This document shows, piece by piece, positions 16,893 through 26,373 of a stretch of DNA of 64,000 nt. This DNA is from Candidatus Formimonas warabiya (GTDB lineage: Bacteria > Bacillota > Dehalobacteriia > Dehalobacteriales > Dehalobacteriaceae): positions 4,910,903 to 4,974,902 of the forward strand of contig NZ_CP017634.1 in NCBI RefSeq assembly GCF_002777255.1. Direction: 5' to 3'. The notes beneath the pieces are model-generated. The model saw only the letters and a program-made list of their open reading frames with translations, searched no databases and was not told where the DNA came from. Position 1 is the first letter of the stretch. Every line of letters begins with the position of its first letter. The position numbers and the translations under genes are program-made.

Positions 16893-18784
16893 TGGGCCAA
16901 ATCTTGTTTATCGCTCCGGAAGAAAAAACAGCCCAATTAGCCCGGGAAATTTCTGCAGGTTTGCATATCCCGATTCATGCCATGGTTATGTTTGGTCTGG
17001 AACGGGAGAAATTGTTAACTACCCTTTCACCCGACGACACAGAGGTGGTGGTGTCCCGGTGGGGCTTTGATTACCGGAGGCTTGTGGAGCTATCCCGGGT
17101 TCCTTTGATCGAAATTCCCTTAACAGCATTTGACTTAATCGATTCTACCTACAGGGCGATGCAGTATGCCAAACCTATGGGCATCATCCATTCCAAGTGG
17201 GTGATAGAGAAATGCATGGATCTTGCTGCTTATTTGGGATTAAACAATTTGGTCCATTTTGAGATCAGCCGTCTTGACCTGGAAGAAATAAAAAAAGGAC
17301 TATTATCTTTGAAAAAAAATGGGGTAAAAATTGTCCTGGGGGGAATAACGGCCACGAATATGGCCAATACATTGGGATTGACGGGGATCTTAATCCGGGC
17401 GGGACGTGAATCCATCGAACAGGCTTTAACCGAGGCGGCAAGGCTGATTCCGGCCCGGAAAATAGAACGGGAACGGGCGGAACGCTGGGAAACCATTCTC
17501 AGGTCTTCCCATGACGGCATTATTGCCGTCGATACAAAGGGCCTGGTGACCCTGTTCAACCGAAAGGCGGAAAAAATCTTTTCCTGCCAATCCAGCCGGG
17601 TTCATGGGTGTCACTACCGCACAGTAGATCCTTCCCTGCCGTTTGCCCAGGTCCTGGCCGGGAAAAAAAATTATGAAGCGGGAGAACTGCTCTGGTTTGA
17701 CCACAAACCCTATTTAACGAAAATTGTCTCTATTACGGTGTCGGGTAAGACCGTTGGCGCTGTGGCTACAATTTTAGAAGCATATGAGCTGCAGAACATG
17801 GAAGCCCGGTTAAGAAAAAAGCTGCACAGCCAGGGATTTGTGGCAAAATCTACTTTTGAAAATATTATCGGAGAAAGTGAGGCCATTCAATACACCATTG
17901 CATGTGCCAAAAAATACAGCCGGGTGGAGAGTGCGGTCCTGATTCAGGGAGAGTCCGGCACCGGAAAAGAAATATTTGCCCAAAGCATCCACCGCAACAG
18001 CCCCCGGGCCAAGAAACCCTTTGTGGCGATCAATTGTGCTGCTCTGCCCCCCTCTCTTTTGGAGAGCGAATTGTTTGGGTACTCGGAAGGGGCTTTTACC
18101 GGAGCCAGGCGTCAGGGAAAGCAGGGAGTTTTCGAACTCGCCCATGGCGGAAGCATTTTTTTAGACGAGATTACCGAGGTTCCCCTGGATATTCAAGGAC
18201 GATTTCTCCGGGTTTTACAGGAAAAAGAGGTGATCCGGATCGGCGATGATAAAGTAATTCCTGTGGATATCCGGGTGATCGCCGCCACAAATAAAAATCT
18301 GCAGAGCGTAGGGGAACAGGGAAAATTCCGTAAGGACCTGTTTTTCCGGCTCAATGTTCTTCCCCTGTGGATTCCTCCCTTGCGGGAGAGAAAAGAAGAC
18401 ATCCCCATTCTATTCCAATTTTTTTTAGAGAAAACTGCGCCTAAGTTAGGAAAAGTGTGCCCCCGGGTAGAAAAAGGGGTTGATGCGTTATTATGCCGGT
18501 ATCACTGGCCCGGAAATGTGAGACAGCTGGAGAATCTGGTGGAAAGGGCATTGGTGTTATGGGATACCAAGATTCTCACTGTAAAACAGATTGATCAATT
18601 GCTGGAATGGAATATGGGATATGGTGATGTGGAGGAAGTAAATGATCTAAAAACCTTTGAATCCGATGTGATTTTCAAGATTCTGGACCAATACGGGGGA
18701 AACCGCAAAATGACGGCGAAGCACTTAGGGATCAGCACCACCACTCTTTGGCGGCGCCTTAAATTAAAAAACATTCCAAAATGA
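16892..18784 (+). CDS. Sigma-54-dependent activator with PrpR_N sensor domain
   Basis: The 630-residue regulator has a PrpR_N-like sensor region (residues 1-190), a PAS domain (about 200-300) and a sigma-54 AAA+ domain. In the AAA+ domain Walker A is GESGTGKE at 353-360, GAFTGA is at 400-405, and Walker B SIFLDE is at 421-426. A C-terminal Fis-type helix-turn-helix (NRKMTAKHLGISTTTLWRRLKLK) follows. Such proteins hydrolyse ATP to open sigma-54 promoters in response to small carboxylic acids or similar effectors. The ATG at 16892 follows GAGGAGG and overlaps the MFS stop. A consensus sigma-54 promoter lies about 100 bases downstream, before the UbiD gene. Confidence 0.93.
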   Translation: MGQILFIAPEEKTAQLAREISAGLHIPIHAMVMFGLEREKLLTTLSPDDTEVVVSRWGFDYRRLVELSRVPLIEIPLTAFDLIDSTYRAMQYAKPMGIIHSKWVIEKCMDLAAYLGLNNLVHFEISRLDLEEIKKGLLSLKKNGVKIVLGGITATNMANTLGLTGILIRAGRESIEQALTEAARLIPARKIERERAERWETILRSSHDGIIAVDTKGLVTLFNRKAEKIFSCQSSRVHGCHYRTVDPSLPFAQVLAGKKNYEAGELLWFDHKPYLTKIVSITVSGKTVGAVATILEAYELQNMEARLRKKLHSQGFVAKSTFENIIGESEAIQYTIACAKKYSRVESAVLIQGESGTGKEIFAQSIHRNSPRAKKPFVAINCAALPPSLLESELFGYSEGAFTGARRQGKQGVFELAHGGSIFLDEITEVPLDIQGRFLRVLQEKEVIRIGDDKVIPVDIRVIAATNKNLQSVGEQGKFRKDLFFRLNVLPLWIPPLRERKEDIPILFQFFLEKTAPKLGKVCPRVEKGVDALLCRYHWPGNVRQLENLVERALVLWDTKILTVKQIDQLLEWNMGYGDVEEVNDLKTFESDVIFKILDQYGGNRKMTAKHLGISTTTLWRRLKLKNIPK

Positions 18785-18850
18785 AATCATAGCTTCCAAA
18801 TTGTAATGTTTTTTGAGCAGAAAAATTAAATAGCTCGTGCAAAATGAAGC

Positions 18851-18897
18851 ACCGTGCCTCAAGTTGTTTGGTTTTTACGATTGGCACGGTTTTTGCT
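18851..18897 (+). promoter_or_regulatory. Sigma-54 promoter (-24/-12) overlapping a hairpin
   Basis: TGGCACG at 18882-18888, four bases, then TTGCT at 18893-18897 match the sigma-54 consensus, with the GG and GC exactly 12 bases apart. The upstream ACCGTGCC (18851-18858) is the reverse complement of GGCACGGT (18883-18890). The same DNA could therefore also form a stem followed by T residues and terminate the activator transcript. It would drive the UbiD gene and perhaps the genes beyond. Confidence 0.8.
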
Positions 18898-19007
18898 TTA
18901 TCTACCCTTTGAAAAGAAAAAATTAGGTGAGCGCTGAAGGGGACATCTGAATACCAAACAACAAAAAGAATGGTGAATAAAAAATTATCAAGGATGGTGA
19001 AGGGGAC

Positions 19008-20435
19008 GTGCGTGATTTAAGGGATTGGTTAAAACAAGTAGAAGCCATAGGTGAACTAAAAAAAATCAGTGGAGCGGCCTGGGACGGCGAAATGGGGGCA
19101 TTAACGGAACTTACGGCAGAAAAATATCCAGGCAAGGCTCCCGCGCTGCTTTTTGATGATGTACCGGGGTATCCCGGTGGTTTTCGGACCTTGTATGGTC
19201 ATTTTACCACTCTGAAAAGGGTTGCCCTCACTTTGAATATTCCTCTTGAAGAGGCGGAGAATAAGGTGAAATTGGTAAAGGCTTACCAAGACAAATGGAC
19301 GAACATCAAACCCATTCCCTATCATTTTGTGGCAGATGGACCTATTCTGGAGAATGTCCTCACGGGAGGCGATATTGATTGTTTTAAATTTCCTGTTCCC
19401 AGGCATCATCAGAGAGACAAAGCCAGGTTCATCGGTACGGCTGCCTGCGTTATTACCAAGGATCCGGACCGGGACTGGTACAACTTAGGGACTTATCGGT
19501 CTCAGGTTTATGACGCGGCGACCATCGGCTGCCAGATTACCGAGGGAAAACATGGACGGATTCACCGCGACAAGTATTTTGAGCGGGGAGAAACCATGAA
19601 AGTGGCGATCGTCGTCGGTCAAGATCCTTTGCTTTACCTGTTATCCGCAAGCCAGGTTCCGGAGGGTGTTTCCGAATATGATTATGCCGGAGCCATCCTG
19701 GGAGAGCCCTATCCGGTGATAAAAGGCGTCTATACCGGTTTCCCGGTGCCGGCTAATGCGGAAATCGTTATTGAAGGCGATATTACTCCCGGTGACCTCT
19801 TGGACGAAGGACCCTTTGGCGAGTGGATGGGCTACTATTGCAGCGCACCGGTAAAAAGGCCTTGTGTCCGGGTGAAATCCATTATGCACCGTAATCAGCC
19901 GATTTTATGCTGTGCGCCCCAGCATAAGCCTGTGGACGAAACTGTGTTGTTAAAAGCAGTGGCCGGGAGCGCCGCGATCTGGGATGCTCTTAGGCTAGCG
20001 GGGATACCTGACATCAAAGGGGTTTGGCAGCATGAAGGAGGTATGGGTGTTCGTTTTTTAGTAATCTCCATTCAGCAACGCTATCCCGGCCATGCCCGTC
20101 AAGTCCTCCATGTGGCATCCAGCTGCCAGGCCGGAGCCTACAACGGCAAATGGGTCATTGTAGTGGATGAGGATATTGATCCTTCTAATATGGATCAGGT
20201 GATGTGGGCGCTGACCACCCGTTTTGACCCTGTTGACGATATTGACATCATCAAGAAGGCTTGGTCCTCCGGACGGGATCCCCTGGTGCAAACCGGTAAT
20301 TTTAATAACCGCATCCTTTGTGATGCCTGTATCCCTTATCACAGAAAATTAAAGGGTGATTTCCCGGTGGTGGTGGAAGTAGGTGCCGAGGAAACTGCCC
20401 GGCTTCTTGAGAAATGGAAAGGCATACTTTTTTAA
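19008..20435 (+). CDS. UbiD-family prenylated-FMN (de)carboxylase
   Basis: The 475-residue product matches UbiD in length and motifs: AACVITKDPDRDWYNLGTYR, the central EGDITPGDLLDEGPFGEWMGYY carrying the catalytic acidic residues, and VIVVDEDIDPSNMDQVMWALTTR. UbiD enzymes use prenylated FMN to decarboxylate or carboxylate aromatic and heteroaromatic acids. It starts at GTG after AAGGGGACG. No UbiX-type prenyltransferase gene is in the window, so cofactor supply must come from elsewhere. Location behind a sigma-54 promoter and before a Mo-hydroxylase suggests ring-acid catabolism rather than ubiquinone synthesis. Confidence 0.92.
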   Translation: MRDLRDWLKQVEAIGELKKISGAAWDGEMGALTELTAEKYPGKAPALLFDDVPGYPGGFRTLYGHFTTLKRVALTLNIPLEEAENKVKLVKAYQDKWTNIKPIPYHFVADGPILENVLTGGDIDCFKFPVPRHHQRDKARFIGTAACVITKDPDRDWYNLGTYRSQVYDAATIGCQITEGKHGRIHRDKYFERGETMKVAIVVGQDPLLYLLSASQVPEGVSEYDYAGAILGEPYPVIKGVYTGFPVPANAEIVIEGDITPGDLLDEGPFGEWMGYYCSAPVKRPCVRVKSIMHRNQPILCCAPQHKPVDETVLLKAVAGSAAIWDALRLAGIPDIKGVWQHEGGMGVRFLVISIQQRYPGHARQVLHVASSCQAGAYNGKWVIVVDEDIDPSNMDQVMWALTTRFDPVDDIDIIKKAWSSGRDPLVQTGNFNNRILCDACIPYHRKLKGDFPVVVEVGAEETARLLEKWKGILF

Positions 20436-20721
20436 CCTGACTAACTTGGCGTAGGTCTCCCCCATAATTGGGACATTGCCTTAGCCGCTCTACGAGGAGT
20501 GGCCCTCAATAGTGTTCCCTGACCGCTAACGGCGGGAGTCCAACGCCTATTAAGTCATGCATTCGCAGTTCTCACGCTGTATTAGCAGTTCTAAAACTTG
20601 CTAAGAAAACCACTTAGCAAGTTAAGAACTTGCGTCAAAATTCAGGTGGAGTAAAAGAATCTCCATCGAATTAAGAACTAGCTTCAACCAAGCTGCTGCT
20701 AAGCTTGAAAAGGAGGGCAAA
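20436..20721. other. 286-base gap with strong hairpin and possible transposon remnant
   Basis: AACTTGCTAAG (20595-20605) and CTTAGCAAGTT (20613-20623) form a perfect 11-bp stem with a seven-base loop and no T tract. On the minus strand the segment 20440-20590 gives an interrupted frame reading about IGVGLPPLAVREHY, a stop, then GPLLVERLRQCPNYGGDLRQ. This is loosely like the degenerate C-terminal tail of an IS200/IS605-type TnpB gene. That resemblance is weak. The next gene starts after AAGGAGGG at the right end. Confidence 0.35.
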
Positions 20722-23028
20722 ATGGGAGAAACGCAGTATCAGACAGTCGGGCAGCCCATCACGAGGACGGATGCGAAAGAAAAGGTGATGGGAAGGACGA
20801 TTTACGGGGTAGATTTAGTCTTACCGCGCATGCTTTACGGAAAAGCCTTGTTGAGTCCCTATCCTCATGCCCGTATTGTAAATGTAGACACCAGGGCGGC
20901 ACGCCATCTTCCTGGGGTCAAGGCCATTGTAACCGGCCAAGAATTACCTTATACCTATGGATCCACGATCAAGGACCGGCCGATTCTGGCCCGCGATATT
21001 GTGCGCTTTGCCGGAGAACCTGTCGTAGCCGTAGCTGCAGTCGACTTAGACACGGTGGAAGATGCTTTAAGTCTGATCCAGGTAGAATACGAGGAACTGC
21101 CCCCCTTGCTGGACCCGGAGATTGCTATGGAAGCCGGAAGTCCTTTGGTGCATCCTGAATTAATGAGCTACTCTCACAGCTATGCCGCCCGTCCTATCGT
21201 GAACACCAATATCTGCAGCCACTTTAAATTAAGACATGGGGATATTGAGGCCGGTTTTGCCCTGGCCCACGATATTATTGAAGAAACCTACACGACCCAA
21301 ATGGTGGAGCAAATGTGTATGGAACCGCATATGGCTATCGCCCAGGCTGACCCGGTGAGTGGAAGATATACCCTTTGGGTGAATACAGCCGCTCCCTATA
21401 TTTCCCGGACCGAATTAGCCCAGGCCCTGGAAATTCCCATGAAGGATATCCGCATTATCGTCCCTCCTGTGGGTGGTTCTTTTGGGGCAAAAATGTATTT
21501 GAAGGTTGAGCCAATTGCAGTGGTGCTGGCCCAAAAAACAGGGAACCGGCCGGTGAAGGTTGTGATGACCCGGGCGGAAGAACTGACCACCATGGTGGTG
21601 AAAGGGCCGACCAAAACCACTCTGAAAAGCGGCCTTACCAAGGAGGGCAAGATTATTGCCCGTCAGGTAACAACGATATGGGATACCGGGGCCTATGCGG
21701 ATTGTGGTCCCAGGATTAGCCGCAACGGGGGGCACACTTCGGCAGGACCTTATTACATTCCTCATATCAGCATTGACGGGTATTGTGTCTATACCAATAA
21801 AAATATCGGCGGGGCTTTTCGGGGCTATGGGGTGCAGGAAGTTTCCTGGGCTTATGAAAGGCACATGGAGACCATCGCCCATCAGCTGGGCATAGATCCC
21901 CTGGAATTTCGCCTCAGGAACATTCTTCAGGAAGGCGATGAAAACCAGACCGGGCAAAAAGTACACAGCGTAGGTCTAAAGGAATGCCTGGAAAAAGCTG
22001 CTGCAGCTATTGAGTGGGGTAAACCGTCTCCCAAAAGCGGGGAAAATGGAAGTATCCGGCGCGGCAAAGGAATCGCGTGCATTCATAAAGCAACGGGAGC
22101 ACCGTCCAGTTCTTCCGCAATCGTCCGGGTGAACGAAGACGGCACGGTGGGATTGCTCATGAGTACGATTGAACAGGGACAGGGGTCCAATACCATTCTG
22201 GCCCAAATGGTTGCCGAGGAACTGGGCGTGCCCACGAACGCAGTTGCTGTCAGTCAGCCGGATACAGATTATACGCCTTTTGATTCTTCTACTACTTCCA
22301 GCCGGTCTACTTTCCATATGGGTAATGCCATCCGTTTGGCCTGCGCAGATATTCTAGAACAACTGAAGCGGATTACGGCTGAGACTTTTCAGGTAACCAT
22401 GGAAGAGGTGGAAAGTAAAAACGGCAAAGCCTGGGTGCGGGAGAAACCGGATCAGGTGCTGAATCTGAAACAGGCCATCGGCAAATATTTTGGGGCCAGG
22501 GGGGGCACCTTAATCGGCCGGGCTTCCTATCGGCCGGATGTGATTGCCATGGATCAGGACGCCCAAAGTCCCAAAGCGGTCCCCTATTATATGTATGCTG
22601 CCCAGGCTGCTGAGGTGGAGGTCGATATAGAAACCGGGAAAGTTAAAGTCCTCAGGTTGTCGGCGGCCCATGACGTGGGGCAGGCGATTAATCCGGTTAC
22701 CTGCCTGCAGCAGATTGAGGGAGCCTTGGGTATGGGTTTAGGAGGAGCGCTCACGGAAGAGGTAAAAGTGGATGCCGGAATCACCCGCAATCCCAATTTT
22801 CATGACTATAAAATCCCTACGGCGCTGGATATGCCCCTCTTCATTCCCATGATTGTGGAAGTGCCCCACAGGGATGGCCCTTATGGGGCAAAAGGGGTAG
22901 GAGAACCCGGATTGGCGCCTACGGCTCCTGCCATCGCAAATGCAGTTTACGACGCAGTTGGCGTCGCCTACAATGATTTACCTTTAAACCCGGAACGAGT
23001 TTTAAGAGGAATAAAAAAGCAAGTTTAA
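20722..23028 (+). CDS. Xanthine dehydrogenase-family molybdopterin-binding large subunit (set 1)
   Basis: The 768-residue subunit carries the Mo-pterin cytosine/guanine dinucleotide site. It starts with VGQPITRTDAKEKVMGRTIYGVDL, then PVGGSFGAK, GGAFRGYGVQE (xanthine-dehydrogenase-like Arg), SSRSTFHMGNA and AAHDVGQAINPVTCLQQIEG. The catalytic Glu is in GAKGVGEPGLAPTAPA near the C-terminus. It hydroxylates a ring or aldehyde carbon with oxygen from water. No CO-dehydrogenase loop (AYxCSFR) is present. Its FAD and Fe-S partners are about 3.5 kb downstream, after a TTT transporter, an unusual split. The substrate is unknown. Confidence 0.92.
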   Translation: MGETQYQTVGQPITRTDAKEKVMGRTIYGVDLVLPRMLYGKALLSPYPHARIVNVDTRAARHLPGVKAIVTGQELPYTYGSTIKDRPILARDIVRFAGEPVVAVAAVDLDTVEDALSLIQVEYEELPPLLDPEIAMEAGSPLVHPELMSYSHSYAARPIVNTNICSHFKLRHGDIEAGFALAHDIIEETYTTQMVEQMCMEPHMAIAQADPVSGRYTLWVNTAAPYISRTELAQALEIPMKDIRIIVPPVGGSFGAKMYLKVEPIAVVLAQKTGNRPVKVVMTRAEELTTMVVKGPTKTTLKSGLTKEGKIIARQVTTIWDTGAYADCGPRISRNGGHTSAGPYYIPHISIDGYCVYTNKNIGGAFRGYGVQEVSWAYERHMETIAHQLGIDPLEFRLRNILQEGDENQTGQKVHSVGLKECLEKAAAAIEWGKPSPKSGENGSIRRGKGIACIHKATGAPSSSSAIVRVNEDGTVGLLMSTIEQGQGSNTILAQMVAEELGVPTNAVAVSQPDTDYTPFDSSTTSSRSTFHMGNAIRLACADILEQLKRITAETFQVTMEEVESKNGKAWVREKPDQVLNLKQAIGKYFGARGGTLIGRASYRPDVIAMDQDAQSPKAVPYYMYAAQAAEVEVDIETGKVKVLRLSAAHDVGQAINPVTCLQQIEGALGMGLGGALTEEVKVDAGITRNPNFHDYKIPTALDMPLFIPMIVEVPHRDGPYGAKGVGEPGLAPTAPAIANAVYDAVGVAYNDLPLNPERVLRGIKKQV

Positions 23029-23111
23029 ATAAACCAATCAGGGAGTGATCTCACGCTCAGCTTTTTAGACAACTAAGGCAGGGTAATAAATTTGCAGGGG
23101 AGGGAATTATT

Positions 23112-24605
23112 TTGATTGAGGCAATGTGGCAGGGATTAAGCCTTACGCTTCAACCGGATGCATTCATCTACCAATTCATCGGTATTCTTTTAGGGTTAGT
23201 ATTTGGTGCCATCCCAGGTTTATCAGGAATTCAAGCTCTCGCGATTTTGATCCCGTTTATTTTTACCATGTCCCCGGCGGTGGCATTTTCCTTTCTGCTC
23301 GGTGCCCACGTAGCAACTTGTTTCGGTGGTTCTGTCACGGCGATTTTGCTGAATGTTCCGGGAACATCCCTTAGCATTTCCACCTGTTGGGACGGCCATC
23401 CCTTAGCGAAACAAGGGAGGGCGGGATATGCCCTGGGCATCTCGGCCATGTCCAATGTCCTGGGGGGCTGGTTCGGGGTAATTGTCTTAGGATTATCTAT
23501 ACCGGTGATGCAGCCCATGATTTTGGCGCTTCAGCCTGCGGAGTTTTTTATGGTTGCTTTATTGGGCTTAACCTTAATTGTCACCTTAAGCGGCAAATCA
23601 ATGATCAAGGGTCTGGTTTCCGGGATCCTGGGCTTATTAATCTCCTTCATCGGTCAAGATCCCGTCACCGGTGTGTCCAGATATACTTTTGACTCGGTAT
23701 TTCTTATGGATGGCATCGATTTGATTGCCGTCGTTTGCGGCCTTTACGCCGTAGGAGAAATGATTAAGCTCTTTGTCGAGGGTAGTTCTATCGCTTCCAC
23801 AAAGGTATCAACCAGCTTTGCCGGTGTTTGGGAGGGAATGAAGCAGCCCTTCAAACATAAACTTTTATTTATTCGGTGCAGTATTATCGGCGCCCTCATC
23901 GGTGCCTGTCCCGGGGTGGGAGGCACTGTGGCGAATGTGGTAGCTTACGGTCATGCCGTCCAAACCTCAAAAAATCCGGAAACATTCGGCACGGGAAGAG
24001 AAGAAGGGCTGATCGCACCGGAATCTTCCCATATTGCCAAAGAAGGGGGCCAAATGATCCCTACTTTAGCTTTGGGTATTCCGGGCGGGGAAGCAACCGC
24101 AGTATTGCTGGGGGCCTTTTTAATCCTGGGCCTGCAGCCGGGACCGGCCATGATTAGGGAACACTTGGATATGACTTTCTCCATTATGTGGATCATCGCC
24201 CTTTCCAGCTTATTTGCCAGTGCCATAGGCCTTCTGCTGGCGGGACAATTAGCCAAAATCACTTCCGTGCCGTCGGACATATTGGCACCCATGATCGTGA
24301 TGTTTGGCGTGGTAGGCGCCTTTGCCAGTAAAGGGAATATAGCCGATGTCTTTTTGTGCCTGGGCTTTGGGGTAATAGGATATTTTATGCGGCGTTTCAA
24401 CTATTCGGAGGCCTGCCTGATTATTGGTTTAGTCCTGGGGACCATCTTCGAACGCAACTTCCAAATGGCCAGAATGATGTATGGGTTAGGTTTTCCTTTT
24501 ACCCGGCCCATCAGCTTCGTTCTTTTAATTTGTACGGTTTTATTACTTTTGTATCCTAGCCTCAAAAAGAAATTCGGTAAAAAGGAAGCAGGTGCAGCGG
24601 TATGA
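23112..24605 (+). CDS. tctA: Tripartite tricarboxylate transporter, large membrane subunit TctA (set 1)
   Basis: The 497-residue protein has about twelve hydrophobic segments and the family motifs GAIPGLSG, LNVPGTSLSISTCWDGHPLAKQGRAGYALG and GIPGGEATAVLLGAFLILGLQPGP. TctA forms the channel of a secondary, binding-protein-dependent importer of carboxylates. TTG at 23112 is the start, eight bases after GGGAGGG. It is joined to tctB by ATGA and followed by the binding protein. It sits inside Mo-hydroxylase set 1, so its cargo is probably that enzyme's substrate or product. Confidence 0.94.
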   Translation: MIEAMWQGLSLTLQPDAFIYQFIGILLGLVFGAIPGLSGIQALAILIPFIFTMSPAVAFSFLLGAHVATCFGGSVTAILLNVPGTSLSISTCWDGHPLAKQGRAGYALGISAMSNVLGGWFGVIVLGLSIPVMQPMILALQPAEFFMVALLGLTLIVTLSGKSMIKGLVSGILGLLISFIGQDPVTGVSRYTFDSVFLMDGIDLIAVVCGLYAVGEMIKLFVEGSSIASTKVSTSFAGVWEGMKQPFKHKLLFIRCSIIGALIGACPGVGGTVANVVAYGHAVQTSKNPETFGTGREEGLIAPESSHIAKEGGQMIPTLALGIPGGEATAVLLGAFLILGLQPGPAMIREHLDMTFSIMWIIALSSLFASAIGLLLAGQLAKITSVPSDILAPMIVMFGVVGAFASKGNIADVFLCLGFGVIGYFMRRFNYSEACLIIGLVLGTIFERNFQMARMMYGLGFPFTRPISFVLLICTVLLLLYPSLKKKFGKKEAGAAV

Positions 24606-25039
24606 AAATAAGTGGGGAAAAGATTTTCAATTTGGGTATCCTTTTGGTTTTATGCCTATTCGTCATCATGTCTTTGACATTTCCACCGAAAGCAAAGCTG
24701 CTGCCCTTAATCATCGGTATTCCTGGGATCATTTTAATGATTGTCTTGTTGGTCAGCGATTTTCTTAAGCCTCAAAAAGAAGCGACGTCTTTAACAAAAG
24801 AAGAAAAGAAACGTCAATATCAGATGTTTCTTGGCGTGGTCGCTCTTTTTTTCATCATTATCTGCACCGGCATTAGTTTAGGTGTAGCTCTATTTTTATT
24901 CGCCTTTATCCGCTTTGTAGCGAAAAGAAAGCTTCTGGTTGCTTTTGGGATGGCCTTGTTTGGCTTTGCCCTTACCTATGGTCTTTTTGGAGTAGCCTTG
25001 CATTACCCGTTATATAAAGGGCTGCTTAATTTAATTTGA
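24602..25039 (+). CDS. tctB: Tripartite tricarboxylate transporter, small membrane subunit TctB (set 1)
   Basis: The 145-residue protein has four hydrophobic helices (ILLVLCLFVIMSLTF, LLPLIIGIPGIILMIVLL, FLGVVALFFIIICTGISLGVALFLFAF, VAFGMALFGFALTYGLFGVAL), the TctB layout. Its ATG overlaps the tctA stop as ATGA. It is the poorly conserved partner of TctA and identification rests on topology and position. Confidence 0.88.
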   Translation: MKISGEKIFNLGILLVLCLFVIMSLTFPPKAKLLPLIIGIPGIILMIVLLVSDFLKPQKEATSLTKEEKKRQYQMFLGVVALFFIIICTGISLGVALFLFAFIRFVAKRKLLVAFGMALFGFALTYGLFGVALHYPLYKGLLNLI

Positions 25040-25139
25040 CAAATTAACCTTAAAGGGGAAGGGGGGGAGTTTGTCAACCAACCAAAGAGGAAGGCTGGAA
25101 AAAATGTTGTAAACCCAAAAAGGGATGAGGAGGGGTAGT

Positions 25140-26219
25140 ATGAAACAAAGGAAAAAAGCACACCGAGCCATGGTAATGTTATTCATCTGTGCATTCTTAG
25201 GCACCATGTTTTTAGCCGGGTGTGGAGGGAGCAATACCGCACCCGCACAGGATTCCGGCACGCAGGCACCATCGGAACAAACCAATCCGGTGGCGGGAAA
25301 AACGATTACCTTTATTGTGCCCTATTCCCCCGGCGGCGGTTTTGACACTTATGCCCGTTTAATGGCTCCTTTCCTGGCCAAAGAAACAGATGCCACGGTG
25401 GTTGTGCAAAATGTGCCTGGGGGCGGTTCCATTATCGGCACCAATAAGCTTTATGAGTCCCCGGCCGACGGCACCGCAATCGGCATCCTGGGTGGGGCTA
25501 ACATTGTATTTGCCCAGACCTCCGGAGCCGATGGCGTGGTATTTGATGCGGCCAAATTTAATTATCTGGGACGTGTCTCCGCAGACCCTAGCGTTCTGAT
25601 CGCTTCAACCAAGAAGCAATTTAAAAGCGTTAAAGATTTTCAGGATGCTCAAGGGGAAATTAAGACAGCCTGTACCGGTGTTGGTGAAGATGATTTTTAC
25701 ACCACCAGTGTAATTTTCAAAGCTTTTGATATCACGAATTACAAAATTGTCACGGGATGGGAAGGCACTTCCCAGTGGCTGGCGGCGGTTGCTGCCGGAG
25801 AGATTGACGGTGGGCAGATTTCTCTAAGCAGTGCTTTGGCGCCAATTGAAAATAAGTTTGCCGTTCCCTTATTAATCGTGGCCCCAGAACGAAACCCCCG
25901 TCTTCCGGATGTTCCTACCGCGATAGAACTCTTATCACCTGGTGAGAATAGGGACATGGTGGAAACCCTGACCAATATCCTGGTGGCTGACCGTATTATT
26001 ACCATGCCTCCGGGGGCAGATCCCGCAGTAGTGGAATTTATGCGGGCTGCAATTGGCAAAGTGCTGAATAATCCCGAATTTCTGGATCAGGCAAAGAAAG
26101 CTGAACGGGATGTACTTTATTTGCCTGGGGCTGATGTGCAGTCTGCCGTAGAAAAAGCTATGGAATCGGCTCAGGCGTTAAAACCGATTTTTGACGAGGC
26201 GGTAAAAAAGGCTAAATAG
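25140..26219 (+). CDS. tctC: Tripartite tricarboxylate transporter substrate-binding lipoprotein TctC (set 1)
   Basis: A basic N-terminus, hydrophobic helix and lipobox LAGC show a membrane-anchored lipoprotein of about 359 residues. The mature part has the Bug-family start KTITFIVPYSPGGGFDTYARLMAPFLAKE and VVVQNVPGGGSIIGTNKLY, which make the carboxylate-binding loops. It would capture a carboxylated compound outside the cell and hand it to TctAB. The ATG at 25140 follows GAGGAGGGG. A perfect 11-bp hairpin follows the gene. Confidence 0.93.
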   Translation: MKQRKKAHRAMVMLFICAFLGTMFLAGCGGSNTAPAQDSGTQAPSEQTNPVAGKTITFIVPYSPGGGFDTYARLMAPFLAKETDATVVVQNVPGGGSIIGTNKLYESPADGTAIGILGGANIVFAQTSGADGVVFDAAKFNYLGRVSADPSVLIASTKKQFKSVKDFQDAQGEIKTACTGVGEDDFYTTSVIFKAFDITNYKIVTGWEGTSQWLAAVAAGEIDGGQISLSSALAPIENKFAVPLLIVAPERNPRLPDVPTAIELLSPGENRDMVETLTNILVADRIITMPPGADPAVVEFMRAAIGKVLNNPEFLDQAKKAERDVLYLPGADVQSAVEKAMESAQALKPIFDEAVKKAK

Positions 26220-26236
26220 TACTGCTGTTATAGAGA

Positions 26237-26261
26237 GCAGGGAAGGGACTCCCTTCCCTGC
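26237..26261 (+). terminator. Perfect hairpin after tctC (set 1), no T tract
   Basis: GCAGGGAAGGG and CCCTTCCCTGC pair perfectly around an ACT loop. The absence of a U tract suggests partial termination or 3'-end protection of the abundant binding-protein mRNA rather than a strict terminator. Confidence 0.5.
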
Positions 26262-26373
26262 CCCAAAGTGTCGACAGGGGGAAAAGGCTGAAGCCAACGC
26301 CGTTAAAGAGGAATGCTTCCCCGTACTGTTCCAGGATAAAAATTTATTTATTACTGCGAAGAAAATAGTATTT

